64,000 bases of DNA from GCA-020343675 sp964462945. Its GTDB lineage: Bacteria > Planctomycetota > Phycisphaerae > Sedimentisphaerales > Anaerobacaceae. A program made the translations under genes and the position numbers. Of this stretch, positions 43,394 through 52,474 are shown piece after piece (within the stretch, counting starts at the first letter, position 1; each line of letters begins with the position of its first letter). The stretch covers positions 62,001 to 126,000 of the forward strand of contig CAYWZW010000002.1 in the NCBI GenBank assembly GCA_964462945.1. The letters are read 5' to 3'. The notes beneath the pieces were generated by a model that saw nothing but the letters and a program-made list of their open reading frames with translations, did no database searches and was not told where the DNA came from.

Positions 43394-43512
43394 AATAGTC
43401 CTCCTTAAAATGAAATTAGAACAAGACCCGTGAACTCCAACATTTTACTATGTACCACATTCGACGCCGTTCTGTCAAGCGAAATATCGTGTCCGAAGCG
43501 GCGTATCAGGAC

Positions 43513-43538
43513 AAAAAAAGCCCCGCCTGGGGCGGGGC
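43513..43538 (-). terminator. Rho-independent terminator of the HtrA gene
   Basis: On the minus strand, GCCCCGCC (43538-43531) pairs with GGCGGGGC (43527-43520) across a three-base loop, then seven T residues. It lies 35 bases after the htrA stop. Confidence 0.9.
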
Positions 43539-43572
43539 TGGAGGTTTGAGATGAAAAGCTCGGCCCATCCTT

Positions 43573-45051
43573 CTATTCTTTGGATAGCCGCAGGAGGGCC
43601 AGGAACGTGGAGCGGTCCTGCTGGACCAGCAGCAGAGCGCTTCCTTTCTCCCGGGCCTTGTCTATTGCTTCGTTGAACTCTCGCGTATTCCTGACTTGCC
43701 GGCGATTGACTTCTTTAATCAGCACTCCCGGCGCCAGGCCGATCTCGGCGGCTTGCGAGCGGGGATCAACCTCGGTGACAACGACGCCGCTCTGGCCCTC
43801 ATAGCCCAGACGCTCGGCCAATTCATCCGTTAGATTCTCCACCGAAAAGCCCAATTCCTCGAAGGCATCAGTCGGCGGCGTGCCGGCAAGCTCCGCGCTC
43901 GGCGGGCGCTTGCCAAGCTTGATACTGAACGTCTTTCGTTTCCCATCCCGCAGGACGACCACCTCGACCTTGGTGCCCGGTTTCAGCATGGACACACGGT
44001 TCACGAACTCATTGCTTTTCTCAACCGGCTGGCCCTCAAACTCAATGATGACATCGTATCGTTCCAGTCCAGCCTTTTGGGCGGCGGAATCCTCGACGAC
44101 ATCCTGTACAACGGCGCCCTTGGTATCTTCCGGCAAGCTGAGAGCCTTTGCATGTTCCGGATCCAAGTCCTTGAATTGAATACCGAGAAAACCCCATTCA
44201 ACGGTCCCGCCCTCGCGAAGCTGCTTGTAAACGTGTTTGGCCATGTTGATGGGGATGGCAAAGCCGATCCCGATGTTGCCCGTCGCGCCGACGATGGCGG
44301 TATTGATCCCCACCACTTTTCCGTCAAGATTGATCAGGGGGCCGCCCGAATTGCCGCGATTGATGGCGGCATCGGTTTGAATGAAGTTTTCAATATCGGC
44401 CAAGCCGACGCCTCTGCCTTTGGCGCTGACGATGCCGGCGGTCACCGTGTGGCTCAGGCCCAGCGGATTGCCGATGGCCAGGACCCATTCCCCCACTTCG
44501 AGGGCATCGGAGTCGTCTAATTCAAGATACGGGAGGTTCTGGGCATCGATTTTGACGACGGCGACGTCCGAATCCGGGTCCGCGCCAACGATCTTGGCGG
44601 TGAACTTTCGGCCGTCGGTAAGCTCAATCTCGACTTTTTCCGCCTCTCCGACCATGTGGTTGTTTGTGAGGATATAGCCGTCCGGTGAGACGATAAATCC
44701 CGAGCCCATGGCTGTGACCGGCTGCTGCTCCCGGTTTCTTCGCTGCGGCGTGCGTTGACGAGGAGAACGCTGGCGGAACCAAAAATCGAAGAAGTCTTCA
44801 TCAAACGGCCCTTCGTATGTCGAGGAATCCCGCGTGACGGTTCGCTCGGCCTTGAGCGAGACGACGGCGGGAGAGGTCTTTTCCGCGATGGAGGCAAAGG
44901 CCTTGCCCATCTGTCGCAAAGCGGTGATACTATCCTGGCTCTGGGCCGGAGCCGAGAGCGGCCAGATACAAAGCAGCACGACCAGAAGAAGCGTTGAGAT
45001 TGCAGCAGAACGGGAGAAAATCTTGCTCTTTTTGAGATTGTCAATGTACAT
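43573..45051 (-). CDS. HtrA/DegP family serine protease
   Basis: A 492-residue periplasmic serine protease. An N-terminal membrane anchor or signal (~17-36) is followed by an S1-type protease domain with the catalytic triad His132 (LTNNHMVGEA), Asp162 (DSDVAVVKI) and Ser235 (RGNSGGPL), then two PDZ domains (~260-370 and 395-485). It degrades or refolds misfolded envelope proteins. AGGAG upstream supports the start. The gene is alone and divergent from the PIN-TRAM gene. Confidence 0.95.
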   Translation of the reverse strand: MYIDNLKKSKIFSRSAAISTLLLVVLLCIWPLSAPAQSQDSITALRQMGKAFASIAEKTSPAVVSLKAERTVTRDSSTYEGPFDEDFFDFWFRQRSPRQRTPQRRNREQQPVTAMGSGFIVSPDGYILTNNHMVGEAEKVEIELTDGRKFTAKIVGADPDSDVAVVKIDAQNLPYLELDDSDALEVGEWVLAIGNPLGLSHTVTAGIVSAKGRGVGLADIENFIQTDAAINRGNSGGPLINLDGKVVGINTAIVGATGNIGIGFAIPINMAKHVYKQLREGGTVEWGFLGIQFKDLDPEHAKALSLPEDTKGAVVQDVVEDSAAQKAGLERYDVIIEFEGQPVEKSNEFVNRVSMLKPGTKVEVVVLRDGKRKTFSIKLGKRPPSAELAGTPPTDAFEELGFSVENLTDELAERLGYEGQSGVVVTEVDPRSQAAEIGLAPGVLIKEVNRRQVRNTREFNEAIDKAREKGSALLLVQQDRSTFLALLRLSKE

Positions 45052-45190
45052 TTTGAACTCCTATTGATTCGAGTTTAACAAGACGCCAACGAGCCATAAC
45101 CATTCCACATGGACAAAGACGACTTTTATACGATTCTATTGCAGGAAAGTTCAGGACGCCAGAGTTTTCACCGAAAAATCCCAATTATGA

Positions 45191-45220
45191 TTGTTTCCGA
45201 TCTCTGAGGCAGGGTATAAT
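45191..45220 (+). promoter_or_regulatory. Promoter of the PIN-TRAM gene
   Basis: TTGTTT (45191-45196), an 18-base spacer, then a perfect TATAAT (45215-45220), 50 bases before the ATG. Confidence 0.6.
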
Positions 45221-45270
45221 GCCAGAGATTGCAGTAAGGGAATTGTCCTACAATTTGGAGGTTCAGAACT

Positions 45271-46422
45271 ATGAAGCTACTTTGGATTTTCAGAGCCATT
45301 TTTCTTATCGTTGTCGTGGCCGTCGTGTTCGTGAACATAAGTTCGCCGATCATGGAAAAGGATGAAGAGGGCGAAAGCTCGATGGAAACGTACGAGGCGA
45401 ACTTGCGCGCGATCATCTTTTGCAGTGTGGGGATGGCCGTGTTCGTTCTTCTTCTGGATGTTCTGACCCCGAAGAAGAAGTTCAGCGCTCTGGCGGGTGT
45501 CTTTTTCGGTTTGCTGGTCGGGATCCTGATCAGTTGGGCGCTGGCTCCCGTGGTGGATATGGTCAAGGACACCTACAGCATTAACATAAACCCGGCGGCG
45601 ATTGCAGCGATCAAATGGTTGTTAGGGATTTGCGTGTGTTATCTTACCATCAGTATCGTGATGAGAACCAAGGACGACGTGCGCTTCGTGATTCCTTATG
45701 TGGAATTCGCCAAGCAGACCAAGGGCGCGCGACCGCTGATTCTGGACACCTCGGCCATTATCGACGGACGGATCGTGGACCTGTGCCAGAGCAAGCTGTT
45801 TGACGCTCCGCTGGTTGTCCCGCGTTTTGTGCTCAACGAGCTGCAGCTTATCGCGGATTCGGCCGACAAGCTCAAACGCAACCGCGGCCGGCGCGGACTT
45901 GACATACTCAACCAGATGCAGACGGATCCCGCCATCGAAGTGGAAATTGACGACAGTGTGCTGGCCGAGGTCGAGGAGGTCAAGGGCGTCGATCAGAAAC
46001 TGATGATGTTTGCCAAAGCCTTCAACGGACGGGTGGCGACGACCGACTACAACCTCAGCAAGGTCGCGCGGGTGCGCGAGGTGGACGTTGTCAACATCAA
46101 CGACCTGGCCAATTCGCTCAAGGTCGTCGCCTTGCCGGGCGAAACGATGCAGGTCAGGATCATCAAGCCGGGCGAAGAGGCCGAACAAGGTATCGGCTAT
46201 CTTGACGACGGCACGATGGTCGTCGTCGAAGGCGGCCGCAACAAGATCGGACGCGACCTGCTCATCAGCATCACCAGCTCGCTTCAGACCTCCGCCGGCA
46301 AGATGATTTTCGGCAAATTCGAGGGATTCGTACAGGACACGGGCATGGACAACCGGCGACGACCGTACAGAAGGCCGACCCGGACGGGCGCGCCAGGAGA
46401 AAACAAGAGCGGAAACCCTTAA
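45271..46422 (+). CDS. PIN/TRAM domain membrane protein (YacL-like)
   Basis: A 383-residue protein. Four N-terminal hydrophobic helices (residues ~5-25, 45-65, 72-95 and 108-130) are followed by a PIN nuclease domain with LILDTSAIIDGRI (Asp159) and DYNLSKVA, then a TRAM domain (residues ~290-360, with GIGYLDDGTMVVVEGG). The C-terminal ~20 residues are basic. This is the widespread YacL-type family of putative membrane-bound RNases. GGAGG precedes the ATG. Confidence 0.93.
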   Translation: MKLLWIFRAIFLIVVVAVVFVNISSPIMEKDEEGESSMETYEANLRAIIFCSVGMAVFVLLLDVLTPKKKFSALAGVFFGLLVGILISWALAPVVDMVKDTYSININPAAIAAIKWLLGICVCYLTISIVMRTKDDVRFVIPYVEFAKQTKGARPLILDTSAIIDGRIVDLCQSKLFDAPLVVPRFVLNELQLIADSADKLKRNRGRRGLDILNQMQTDPAIEVEIDDSVLAEVEEVKGVDQKLMMFAKAFNGRVATTDYNLSKVARVREVDVVNINDLANSLKVVALPGETMQVRIIKPGEEAEQGIGYLDDGTMVVVEGGRNKIGRDLLISITSSLQTSAGKMIFGKFEGFVQDTGMDNRRRPYRRPTRTGAPGENKSGNP

Positions 46423-46463
46423 CGCCAAAGTACTGGTCATTCGTTCTTGTGCCGCCAAGTCCC

Positions 46464-47159
46464 CTATCGGGACTTCAGAAGGCATTTTACGAAGGTGACC
46501 ACACCGAGCAGGTAGCCGGCAATAAACAACGGCCGATAAAAATGCGACGCGGCGTCCTGTTCAGTGATATGCAGGCCGGCAATGCAGAAAGACACGACCA
46601 CGATAATGCCTGATGCAGAGAATGTCAGCCAGTCCAGCCAGGTTGCCCTGATGGCGATGGTGCGAGAGGAGCGGTGGAGCATGATCATGGCAAAGACAAG
46701 TAACGTGACTGACACAAGGACGGGGTAAAAGACCGGCGCCGCCCACGTCACCGGTATGAGAAACAGGATGTCATAGTCCATAATCGAGGCGGGCCAGTCG
46801 ATCAGGACCTTGAGCCAGACGTAGTAGAAGATGTCCCAGATGGCGAAGATAGTCAGGAAATAGGCCACTTGCTGCCGGCGGTTTCGGCCGAACAGCCGCG
46901 CGCCGGTAAAAATCACGACGACGGTTGCCACTTCTCTGCCAATCTCTGTCACCAAGAATCGCGTCATCAGCGGACCGGCGCCGAAGACCTTCATGGGGAA
47001 GGTGAAGCCGTCGGGATGGAAAATTTCTCGCAGATAGACAACGACGGCGGCTTCAATGTATCCGAAGGCTATGCCGAAGGCGACAACGGTACAGAAGTTT
47101 TTGAGAGTGGTCTTCAGCGGCTCAGAAAACGTGTCGGGTGGTTTCTCGCGCACGCCCAT
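46464..47159 (-). CDS. Multi-pass membrane protein, unknown
   Basis: A 231-residue protein with about six to seven hydrophobic helices and no recognised family. It starts four bases after the ispG stop, so the two are presumably cotranscribed. Function not predictable; a link to isoprenoid metabolism is only positional. Confidence 0.75.
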   Translation of the reverse strand: MGVREKPPDTFSEPLKTTLKNFCTVVAFGIAFGYIEAAVVVYLREIFHPDGFTFPMKVFGAGPLMTRFLVTEIGREVATVVVIFTGARLFGRNRRQQVAYFLTIFAIWDIFYYVWLKVLIDWPASIMDYDILFLIPVTWAAPVFYPVLVSVTLLVFAMIMLHRSSRTIAIRATWLDWLTFSASGIIVVVSFCIAGLHITEQDAASHFYRPLFIAGYLLGVVTFVKCLLKSR

Positions 47160-47163
47160 CGTG

Positions 47164-48222
47164 TCAGATTCTCTGTAGTTCTTTCAGTACGGCCGGAATG
47201 ATTTCGCTTTCCGGAACGATAGCTATTTTTCGGCCGCGCCGGTAGATGAATGCCTTGTCTTTTGCCGCGCAGATGGCCAGCTCGGCGTCGGCGGCTTCCC
47301 CGGGGCCGTTGACCACGCAGCCCATGACGGCGACGCGCAGCGGCTTATCGAGCCGGCGTATGGCCTTCTCCACTCGGCGAGCCAATGTAACGACGTCGAT
47401 TTCGGCCCGGCCGCACGTCGGGCACACGATCAATTCGGGGCTCGAGCGCTCGCACAGACCGAGTGCCGTCAGTATCTGTTTGGCGATCTTGGCCTCCTCG
47501 ACGGGATCGCCGGCGGCACTTACTCTGATGGTGTCACCGATACCTTCGGCAAGCAGTGTGCCCAGAGCAACGGCGGAAGGGATCCGGGCGTCTTCCGGCA
47601 GGCCGGCGTGAGTCAGGCCGAGATGGATGGGATACTCGAACGTCTCTGCAATCCTGCGGTTGATTTCGATGGTCCGCGCCACGTCGCTGCTTTTTGCACT
47701 GAGAACCAATCGAGTGAAATTGCGACCTTCGAACAGCCGGACGTATCTTTTCATCTCTCTGAGCATCAAGGCGGTGCGCTTTGGGGCGGGGACCGGTTCG
47801 GCCTTGAGGTCCCTGATACTTGCTTCATTGACCCCGATGCGGATGGCCGTCTTGTGCATCTTGGCCGCGTCGATGATCCGAAAAATGTCTTTTCGATTCT
47901 TGATGTTGCCCGGATTCAATCGGATTTTAGCGGCGCCGGCTTCAATCGCCTCAATGGCCCGGTCCGGGCTGAAGTGGACATCGGCAATCAAGGGCACATC
48001 GACTCTCTGCACGATTTGTGCGAAAGCCGCCGTGTCGGCGCGTCTGGGCACGGCGATTCGGACAAGCCCACAGCCGGCCTCGACAAGCTGATGGATCTGC
48101 CTGACACAGCGTGCGATATCCGTCGTCGGCACCTTGGTCATCGACTGGATAACAATGGGGGCGGAGGAGCCGATTTCCACGGAGCCGATTTTGATGGTCT
48201 TGGTTTTTCTTCTCTTGATCAC
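47164..48222 (-). CDS. ispG: 4-hydroxy-3-methylbut-2-enyl diphosphate synthase
   Basis: A 352-residue IspG (GcpE), the penultimate enzyme of the non-mevalonate isoprenoid pathway, which converts MEcPP to HMBPP. Visible: SSAPIVIQSMT, IADVHFSP, KIRLNPGNI, and the three 4Fe-4S cysteines in VCPTCGR and GCVVNGPGE, with the Glu fourth ligand. It lacks the extra middle domain of plant and Chlamydia enzymes. The GTG at 48222 is preferred over the TTG at 48243, which lies within a dispersed AATTGTCAAT repeat; neither start has a good ribosome site. Confidence 0.95.
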   Translation of the reverse strand: MIKRRKTKTIKIGSVEIGSSAPIVIQSMTKVPTTDIARCVRQIHQLVEAGCGLVRIAVPRRADTAAFAQIVQRVDVPLIADVHFSPDRAIEAIEAGAAKIRLNPGNIKNRKDIFRIIDAAKMHKTAIRIGVNEASIRDLKAEPVPAPKRTALMLREMKRYVRLFEGRNFTRLVLSAKSSDVARTIEINRRIAETFEYPIHLGLTHAGLPEDARIPSAVALGTLLAEGIGDTIRVSAAGDPVEEAKIAKQILTALGLCERSSPELIVCPTCGRAEIDVVTLARRVEKAIRRLDKPLRVAVMGCVVNGPGEAADAELAICAAKDKAFIYRRGRKIAIVPESEIIPAVLKELQRI

Positions 48223-48334
48223 GCCACAATTGTAAATTGTCAATCGTCAATTGTCAATCGTCGGCGGTCTTTGCGAACTCGGCGATAGCTATAGTGACAA
48301 AATCCGAAATTGAAATATCGGCCCATCGATAAGA

Positions 48335-49327
48335 CTACTTCCGCACCCACGTCAATCGTGCGATGCGGATACCGTCCAGAGCACCCTCGTTGAGAGCGGC
48401 GATATAATGCCGCCCCTCGTGATAAATGATTTCCGGTGCGGCGACGGGCAAGGTGCAAACAAAATACCGCTCATCCTGGTTGATACCGAACATCGTGGGG
48501 TCCTGGGAATAATAAACGCTCGTCTGTGGCGCCCCTCTCTGCCGGATGTTGCTGCCCTTTTGTGGGCCGTAGGTCTGTGTTTTGAAAAGGTAGAACTCAT
48601 GCGGGGCCAGCTTCACGACATGGGGACACTCTGCCTGGGTGGCGCCGGTGCCGGCCTGCCCGCCAAAGGCGACGACCATGGACTGGCTCCAGGTCTTGAA
48701 GTCTTCGGTCGTGCGGACATAGACCATGCCTTGCCGATTCGGATAGGCGGTGTAGTACGCAAACCATCTTCCGTCATGTGGCAAAAGCATCACGTCTCGC
48801 GTATTATTGCCGGGGCCCTCCGTGAACATGCCGGTCTTGCCGTCGTCCTGAATGACACGGGTGAAGCTCTTGCCGTCCTTGCTCGTGGCGTGACAGATGT
48901 TCACCCAGTCGCCGTAAAACAGATGATACATGTCGCCCACCTTGACCACGTGCGGGGCCTGAAGCCCGCCGGGCGTTTCGCCCAACGATGGGTCGGCCTC
49001 CATGACGATGCCCTTCGGTTTCCAGTCGGTGTCGGTCAGGCTCTTTCCTTCCCAGCCGTAGAAAAATCGAGTCCTGCCTTCCTTGCCGCCCGCGGTGGTA
49101 TTGCGAATGCAGGACCATAGCTGCCAGGTACCATCGGCCGCCTGCCAGACGGCAAAATCAACCGGCTCCTGCTTCTCGGCGGCATATTTGTGGTCCATCG
49201 GATTACCCGCGACTTGCCACCACCGGCCGTCAATCTGCGGCACCAAGACCTGCTCAGACAGTTGCCCCCCGTGTACAACTGCACCCAGCGCCAAGACAAA
49301 GATGAGTTGCCGAAACATGCGTTTCAT
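48335..49327 (-). CDS. Secreted beta-propeller glycosidase-like protein
   Basis: A 330-residue protein with a signal peptide (to GAVVHGG). The repeated WQLWSCIRN, MYHLFYGDW, WFAYYTAYP and EFYLFKTQTY blocks, one per blade, indicate a five-bladed propeller of the GH43/GH32/GH130-like type. Catalytic Asp and Glu residues cannot be assigned confidently, so activity is not certain. The start at 49327 has GGAGAG upstream. No partner gene is adjacent. Confidence 0.75.
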   Translation of the reverse strand: MKRMFRQLIFVLALGAVVHGGQLSEQVLVPQIDGRWWQVAGNPMDHKYAAEKQEPVDFAVWQAADGTWQLWSCIRNTTAGGKEGRTRFFYGWEGKSLTDTDWKPKGIVMEADPSLGETPGGLQAPHVVKVGDMYHLFYGDWVNICHATSKDGKSFTRVIQDDGKTGMFTEGPGNNTRDVMLLPHDGRWFAYYTAYPNRQGMVYVRTTEDFKTWSQSMVVAFGGQAGTGATQAECPHVVKLAPHEFYLFKTQTYGPQKGSNIRQRGAPQTSVYYSQDPTMFGINQDERYFVCTLPVAAPEIIYHEGRHYIAALNEGALDGIRIARLTWVRK

Positions 49328-49368
49328 TATCGTGCTCTCCAAAACAGTTTATTTTACTCGATGCTTCA

Positions 49369-49403
49369 CAAAAAAACACCCCCAAAAACAACGTGGGGGT
49401 GTT
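49369..49403 (-). terminator. Rho-independent terminator of the 141-aa membrane protein gene
   Basis: On the minus strand AACACCCCC (49403-49395) pairs with GGGGGTGTT (49383-49375), with the loop between and a T7 run after it. About 50 bases beyond the stop at 49452. Confidence 0.8.
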
Positions 49404-49451
49404 ACTCTTGCTTACTCAACGATGCCAAGCCGGACCACCTTTGGAACCGGG

Positions 49452-49877
49452 TCATTGCTGTAAGGTTCCTGGGGCTGAAATGCCGGCAGGATGTCTGCCT
49501 TGCGCGGCGCCATTTTTTACCGAAGGCTGGCTCTGTGCGTCGTACTTCCGGTTGAGCACGCCGCGGATGATCCGCGCGATCCCGATGCCGACAAGAATGA
49601 GAGCTACTAACACATAAGGGCCTCCGCCCGGCATCACGAAAACCCAGCCGATTCCGATGACAAGCAATCCAATGCCCATGGCGACGTTCCTGGTCCACAG
49701 TGAGCCGTTCTGCTGGGCAGGTCTAAGCTCGGACAGAGGCGTTCCTTTTTCGATGGCCGCCATGATCTGCTTATGCTCGAGCCGTTTCTTGATGATGTAC
49801 ACGATGCCGATCACAATGATAGGGGCCGAACATCCAAGTAATATCAGTGCTATTCCAAAAGCTTCAGAAGGACTCAT
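49452..49877 (-). CDS. Small membrane protein, unknown
   Basis: A 141-residue protein with three hydrophobic helices (residues ~5-28, 66-84 and 86-105), a charged cytoplasmic loop between the first two, and a Gln/Gly/Ala-rich C-terminal tail. It resembles the DUF6249-like layout but I am not sure. It stands next to the DUF4097 lipoprotein gene on the same strand. Confidence 0.65.
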   Translation of the reverse strand: MSPSEAFGIALILLGCSAPIIVIGIVYIIKKRLEHKQIMAAIEKGTPLSELRPAQQNGSLWTRNVAMGIGLLVIGIGWVFVMPGGGPYVLVALILVGIGIARIIRGVLNRKYDAQSQPSVKNGAAQGRHPAGISAPGTLQQ

Positions 49878-49919
49878 TTTTATTTCCTTTCAATTTTCAG
49901 TCTTGTAGATCAATAATGG

Positions 49920-49933
49920 TGGGGCGGGCCCCA
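49920..49933. repeat. Palindromic repeat TGGGGC-GG-GCCCCA
   Basis: A perfect inverted repeat followed by TCCTACGA, matching the tail of the elements at 20427 and 35181. Confidence 0.65.
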
Positions 49934-49943
49934 TCCTACGATT

Positions 49944-51131
49944 CTATTTCAGGTTTATCGAGCCGCTGCTGGTTTGCAGATGCAGCCTGCCCTTTCCTTG
50001 ACCAATTGTTCCCTGGAGCTTCCTCTTGCCGACTTCCCCGCTTATCGTTATTGGGCGGTCCGTTCTTACTGAACCGTAGCTGGTGGACAGATCGACCTGG
50101 CCGACGAAGCCGGGCGGCGCGGTAAAGTCGATACTCCCGTATGAGGTCACCACGCTGGCGGTGATTTCAGCCGGCGTTGAGTCCGAATAGGCGACATCGA
50201 GATTGCCGCTGCCGGACCTGGCGGTCAGATCATTCACGGTCATCTCCCGGCACGTGATGCGCCCGTAGGACGTGGAGATGTCAACCGTATCCGCCGAAGC
50301 TCCCGTAACATGGATGCCGCCGCTGTCCGAATGGAGCTTGACCGAATCGCCCTTCAGCTCGTCGGAGTCGATCGAACCGTATGACGTGTGCGCATCACAA
50401 TCGCCGAAAGAGGCATTCGAGAGCTTGATCGCACCGCTGCTGCTCTTGAGCTGAACGTCGCCGCCCGACACGTCCTTGCAGGTGATAGAGCCATAGGATG
50501 TGCTTAGCTGGGTTGAGCCCTTAATGTTCTCAGCGGTAATCGAGCCGCTGCTGGATTTGACGGTGACATTCCCGCCTGAGATGTTCCTGCATTTGACCGA
50601 GCCGTAGGACGTATCCAGATTGGCCGAGCCTTCGATATTCTCGATGGCGACCGAGCCGCTGCTGGTCTTGCCGCTCACGTTTGCGTTGATATCGCTTACC
50701 TTAATCGCGCCGTACGAGCTGGCACATTCGACGTGCGTCTGCTTGGGAACGGTGATGCTGTAGCTGATGCTGATCGAGCGATTGTGTTTTGTAGGGGGCT
50801 TGTCGGCCTTGACCGTCAACGTAGTGCCGACCGTCTCAAGTTTTATTTCAACCTGTTCGGCCAATTCCTGTGCCTCTTCTTCCGTAGGGGCCCGGCCGCA
50901 GATTTCGGCGACGACGTTACAATCCGCCACATCGGCGCCGGCAATCGTGATAGAGCCAAAGCTCGTCTCTGCGACGAGTGTCGAACCGGCGGCGAGTGGG
51001 GCCTGCCGCTGAACCGTTCTTTCGTATTTGGCCTGCCCCCAGTTGCCAATTTGAATATCGCAGCCGGTGACAATCGCAAACAGGCAGAGGCAGGAGCCAA
51101 GAGCTATGATTGTCCTGTAATGCTTCTTCAT
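49944..51131 (-). CDS. DUF4097-type beta-repeat lipoprotein (SYG/SSG repeats)
   Basis: A 395-residue protein with a lipoprotein signal (IVTGC). The mature part is a right-handed beta-helix-like DUF4097 domain in which each turn ends in TSYGSI or SSGSI; about a dozen turns alternate the SYG and SSG forms (for example TSYGSITC, SSSGAIKL, TSYGSIDS). This family is thought to be cell-surface, of unknown function. The second lipoprotein gene lies 35 bases upstream. The ECF sigma gene at 52475, divergent, could regulate both, which is inference only. Confidence 0.85.
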   Translation of the reverse strand: MKKHYRTIIALGSCLCLFAIVTGCDIQIGNWGQAKYERTVQRQAPLAAGSTLVAETSFGSITIAGADVADCNVVAEICGRAPTEEEAQELAEQVEIKLETVGTTLTVKADKPPTKHNRSISISYSITVPKQTHVECASSYGAIKVSDINANVSGKTSSGSVAIENIEGSANLDTSYGSVKCRNISGGNVTVKSSSGSITAENIKGSTQLSTSYGSITCKDVSGGDVQLKSSSGAIKLSNASFGDCDAHTSYGSIDSDELKGDSVKLHSDSGGIHVTGASADTVDISTSYGRITCREMTVNDLTARSGSGNLDVAYSDSTPAEITASVVTSYGSIDFTAPPGFVGQVDLSTSYGSVRTDRPITISGEVGKRKLQGTIGQGKGRLHLQTSSGSINLK

Positions 51132-51166
51132 TTTCTGCGCTCCTTATTTCGTATCGGTGTGGTTTG

Positions 51167-52015
51167 CTATCTTATTTTTATCGAGCCGTTGTGGGTTTCA
51201 AGCTGCAGCTTGCCCTGGCCCGTTCCAATCGTTCCCTTTAGCTCGTTCTTGCTCACCTTGCCGACCACTGTTATCGGCAGGTCCGTACTTACTGAGCCGT
51301 TGTGGGTCGAGGCCTCAACCTGGGCCGAGAAACCGGGCGGGGCCGCAAACTCTATGCCGCCGTTGTGGGTAACGACCGATATATCGCAGCCGGGCTGGGC
51401 GGCTTGGGAGTAATGAACCTTTACGCTGCCGTTATGCGTTCTCAACTGCGTATCACCTGAGATTTCCATGCACACAACGGACCCGTTGTGTGTTTTGAGC
51501 GCGGTGGTGCCGGAAACCTTTTCGGCTGTCACTTTACCGTTGTGCGTTGTGGCGTCAAGCCGGCCCGTGATATTGGCGATCCCCACCTCGCCGTTGTGCG
51601 TGAGAAGCTCCAGGTCCGTCCGATTCGGAACCTTAACATCGAGACTGACGCTCACAGACTGGTTCCACTTGAGATGCGGCTTCTCAATTTTGGCCGTGAG
51701 CCCATTCCCTGCCGGTTCGAGCCTTATGTTTGTCTTTTCGGCAAGCTCTTCGGCTTCCTCTTCGGTCGCTGCCCGGGCGACAATCGCGCCCGTCAAATTA
51801 CAGTCGGCAACGTCCGCCCCGTTGATTGTAATTGAGCCGTTGTGGGTCTGGGCGGCAAAGGTTGCCCCTGGCGACAAGGGGGTGGACAACTGGACCGTTC
51901 TTTCGTACTTGGCCTGCATGGCGCAGCTTCCGATGTTGATGAAGCAGCCGGCCAGCAGCGTCAGCAGGCACAGCACACAACCCAGAGAAAATTTTGTGAT
52001 ATGACAGGTTTTCAT
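51167..52015 (-). CDS. DUF4097-type beta-repeat lipoprotein (THNG repeats)
   Basis: A 282-residue paralogue of the previous gene with a lipoprotein signal (LLAGC). The same N-terminal stretch is kept (MQAKYERTVQLSTPL), but every turn carries THNG instead of SYG or SSG (THNGSITI, THNGEVGI, THNGKVTA, THNGSVVC and four more). Two paralogues of the same fold thus hold different, internally uniform turn motifs. Possible adhesin; function unknown. Confidence 0.85.
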   Translation of the reverse strand: MKTCHITKFSLGCVLCLLTLLAGCFINIGSCAMQAKYERTVQLSTPLSPGATFAAQTHNGSITINGADVADCNLTGAIVARAATEEEAEELAEKTNIRLEPAGNGLTAKIEKPHLKWNQSVSVSLDVKVPNRTDLELLTHNGEVGIANITGRLDATTHNGKVTAEKVSGTTALKTHNGSVVCMEISGDTQLRTHNGSVKVHYSQAAQPGCDISVVTHNGGIEFAAPPGFSAQVEASTHNGSVSTDLPITVVGKVSKNELKGTIGTGQGKLQLETHNGSIKIR

Positions 52016-52051
52016 TTTTCACTCCTTTCAGTTTGGACTTGTTTCGGCGGA

Positions 52052-52237
52052 CTATCTTATTCTTACCGCACCGTCGTGGGTCTTGACATACACTTTGCCG
52101 ACGCACAGAAGCTGGCCCGGGCTGAGCATTTCCCGCAGCTTTCTCTTACTTGTTTTTGCCACCACCATGAGGGGCAGATCCGTTCGTATTGAGCTGTTAT
52201 GCGTCCATGCCGGCTTGAGGTAACAATTTGCATTCAT
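52052..52237 (-). pseudogene. Truncated third DUF4097 gene
   Basis: A 61-codon frame matching only the C-terminal end of the THNG lipoprotein: THNSSIRTDLPLMVVAKTSKRKL here against THNGSVSTDLPITVVGKVSKNEL there, ending KTHDGAVRIR against ETHNGSIKIR. There is no signal peptide and the body of the gene is missing, so it looks like a remnant of a former third copy or of a recombination. Confidence 0.75.
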
Positions 52238-52375
52238 CTTTTGCTTTCCTTTGATTCTTCAGTTCTTTCCTTGATTCGGCTTTCTTATTGCCTTTTGTGG
52301 GTTAGTCGCTCATGCTATGAAACTGGTTTCAGAAGATTCCCGATTTTTTTCCTGGCTTGGGCGCCGGCATGGTTT

Positions 52376-52404
52376 TTGTGCATGGGCCGCCGTTATTGTA
52401 TAAT
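52376..52404 (+). promoter_or_regulatory. Promoter of the ECF sigma factor gene
   Basis: TTGTGC, a 17-base spacer, and a perfect TATAAT (52399-52404), about 70 bases before the gene start. It is of the housekeeping rather than ECF type. Confidence 0.55.
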
Positions 52405-52474
52405 AGATTTGAGAAAAATCTGAAACTCGTTAAGCCCCGGCCGCGACTAATACAATAAGGAAGGGAGACTCTGG

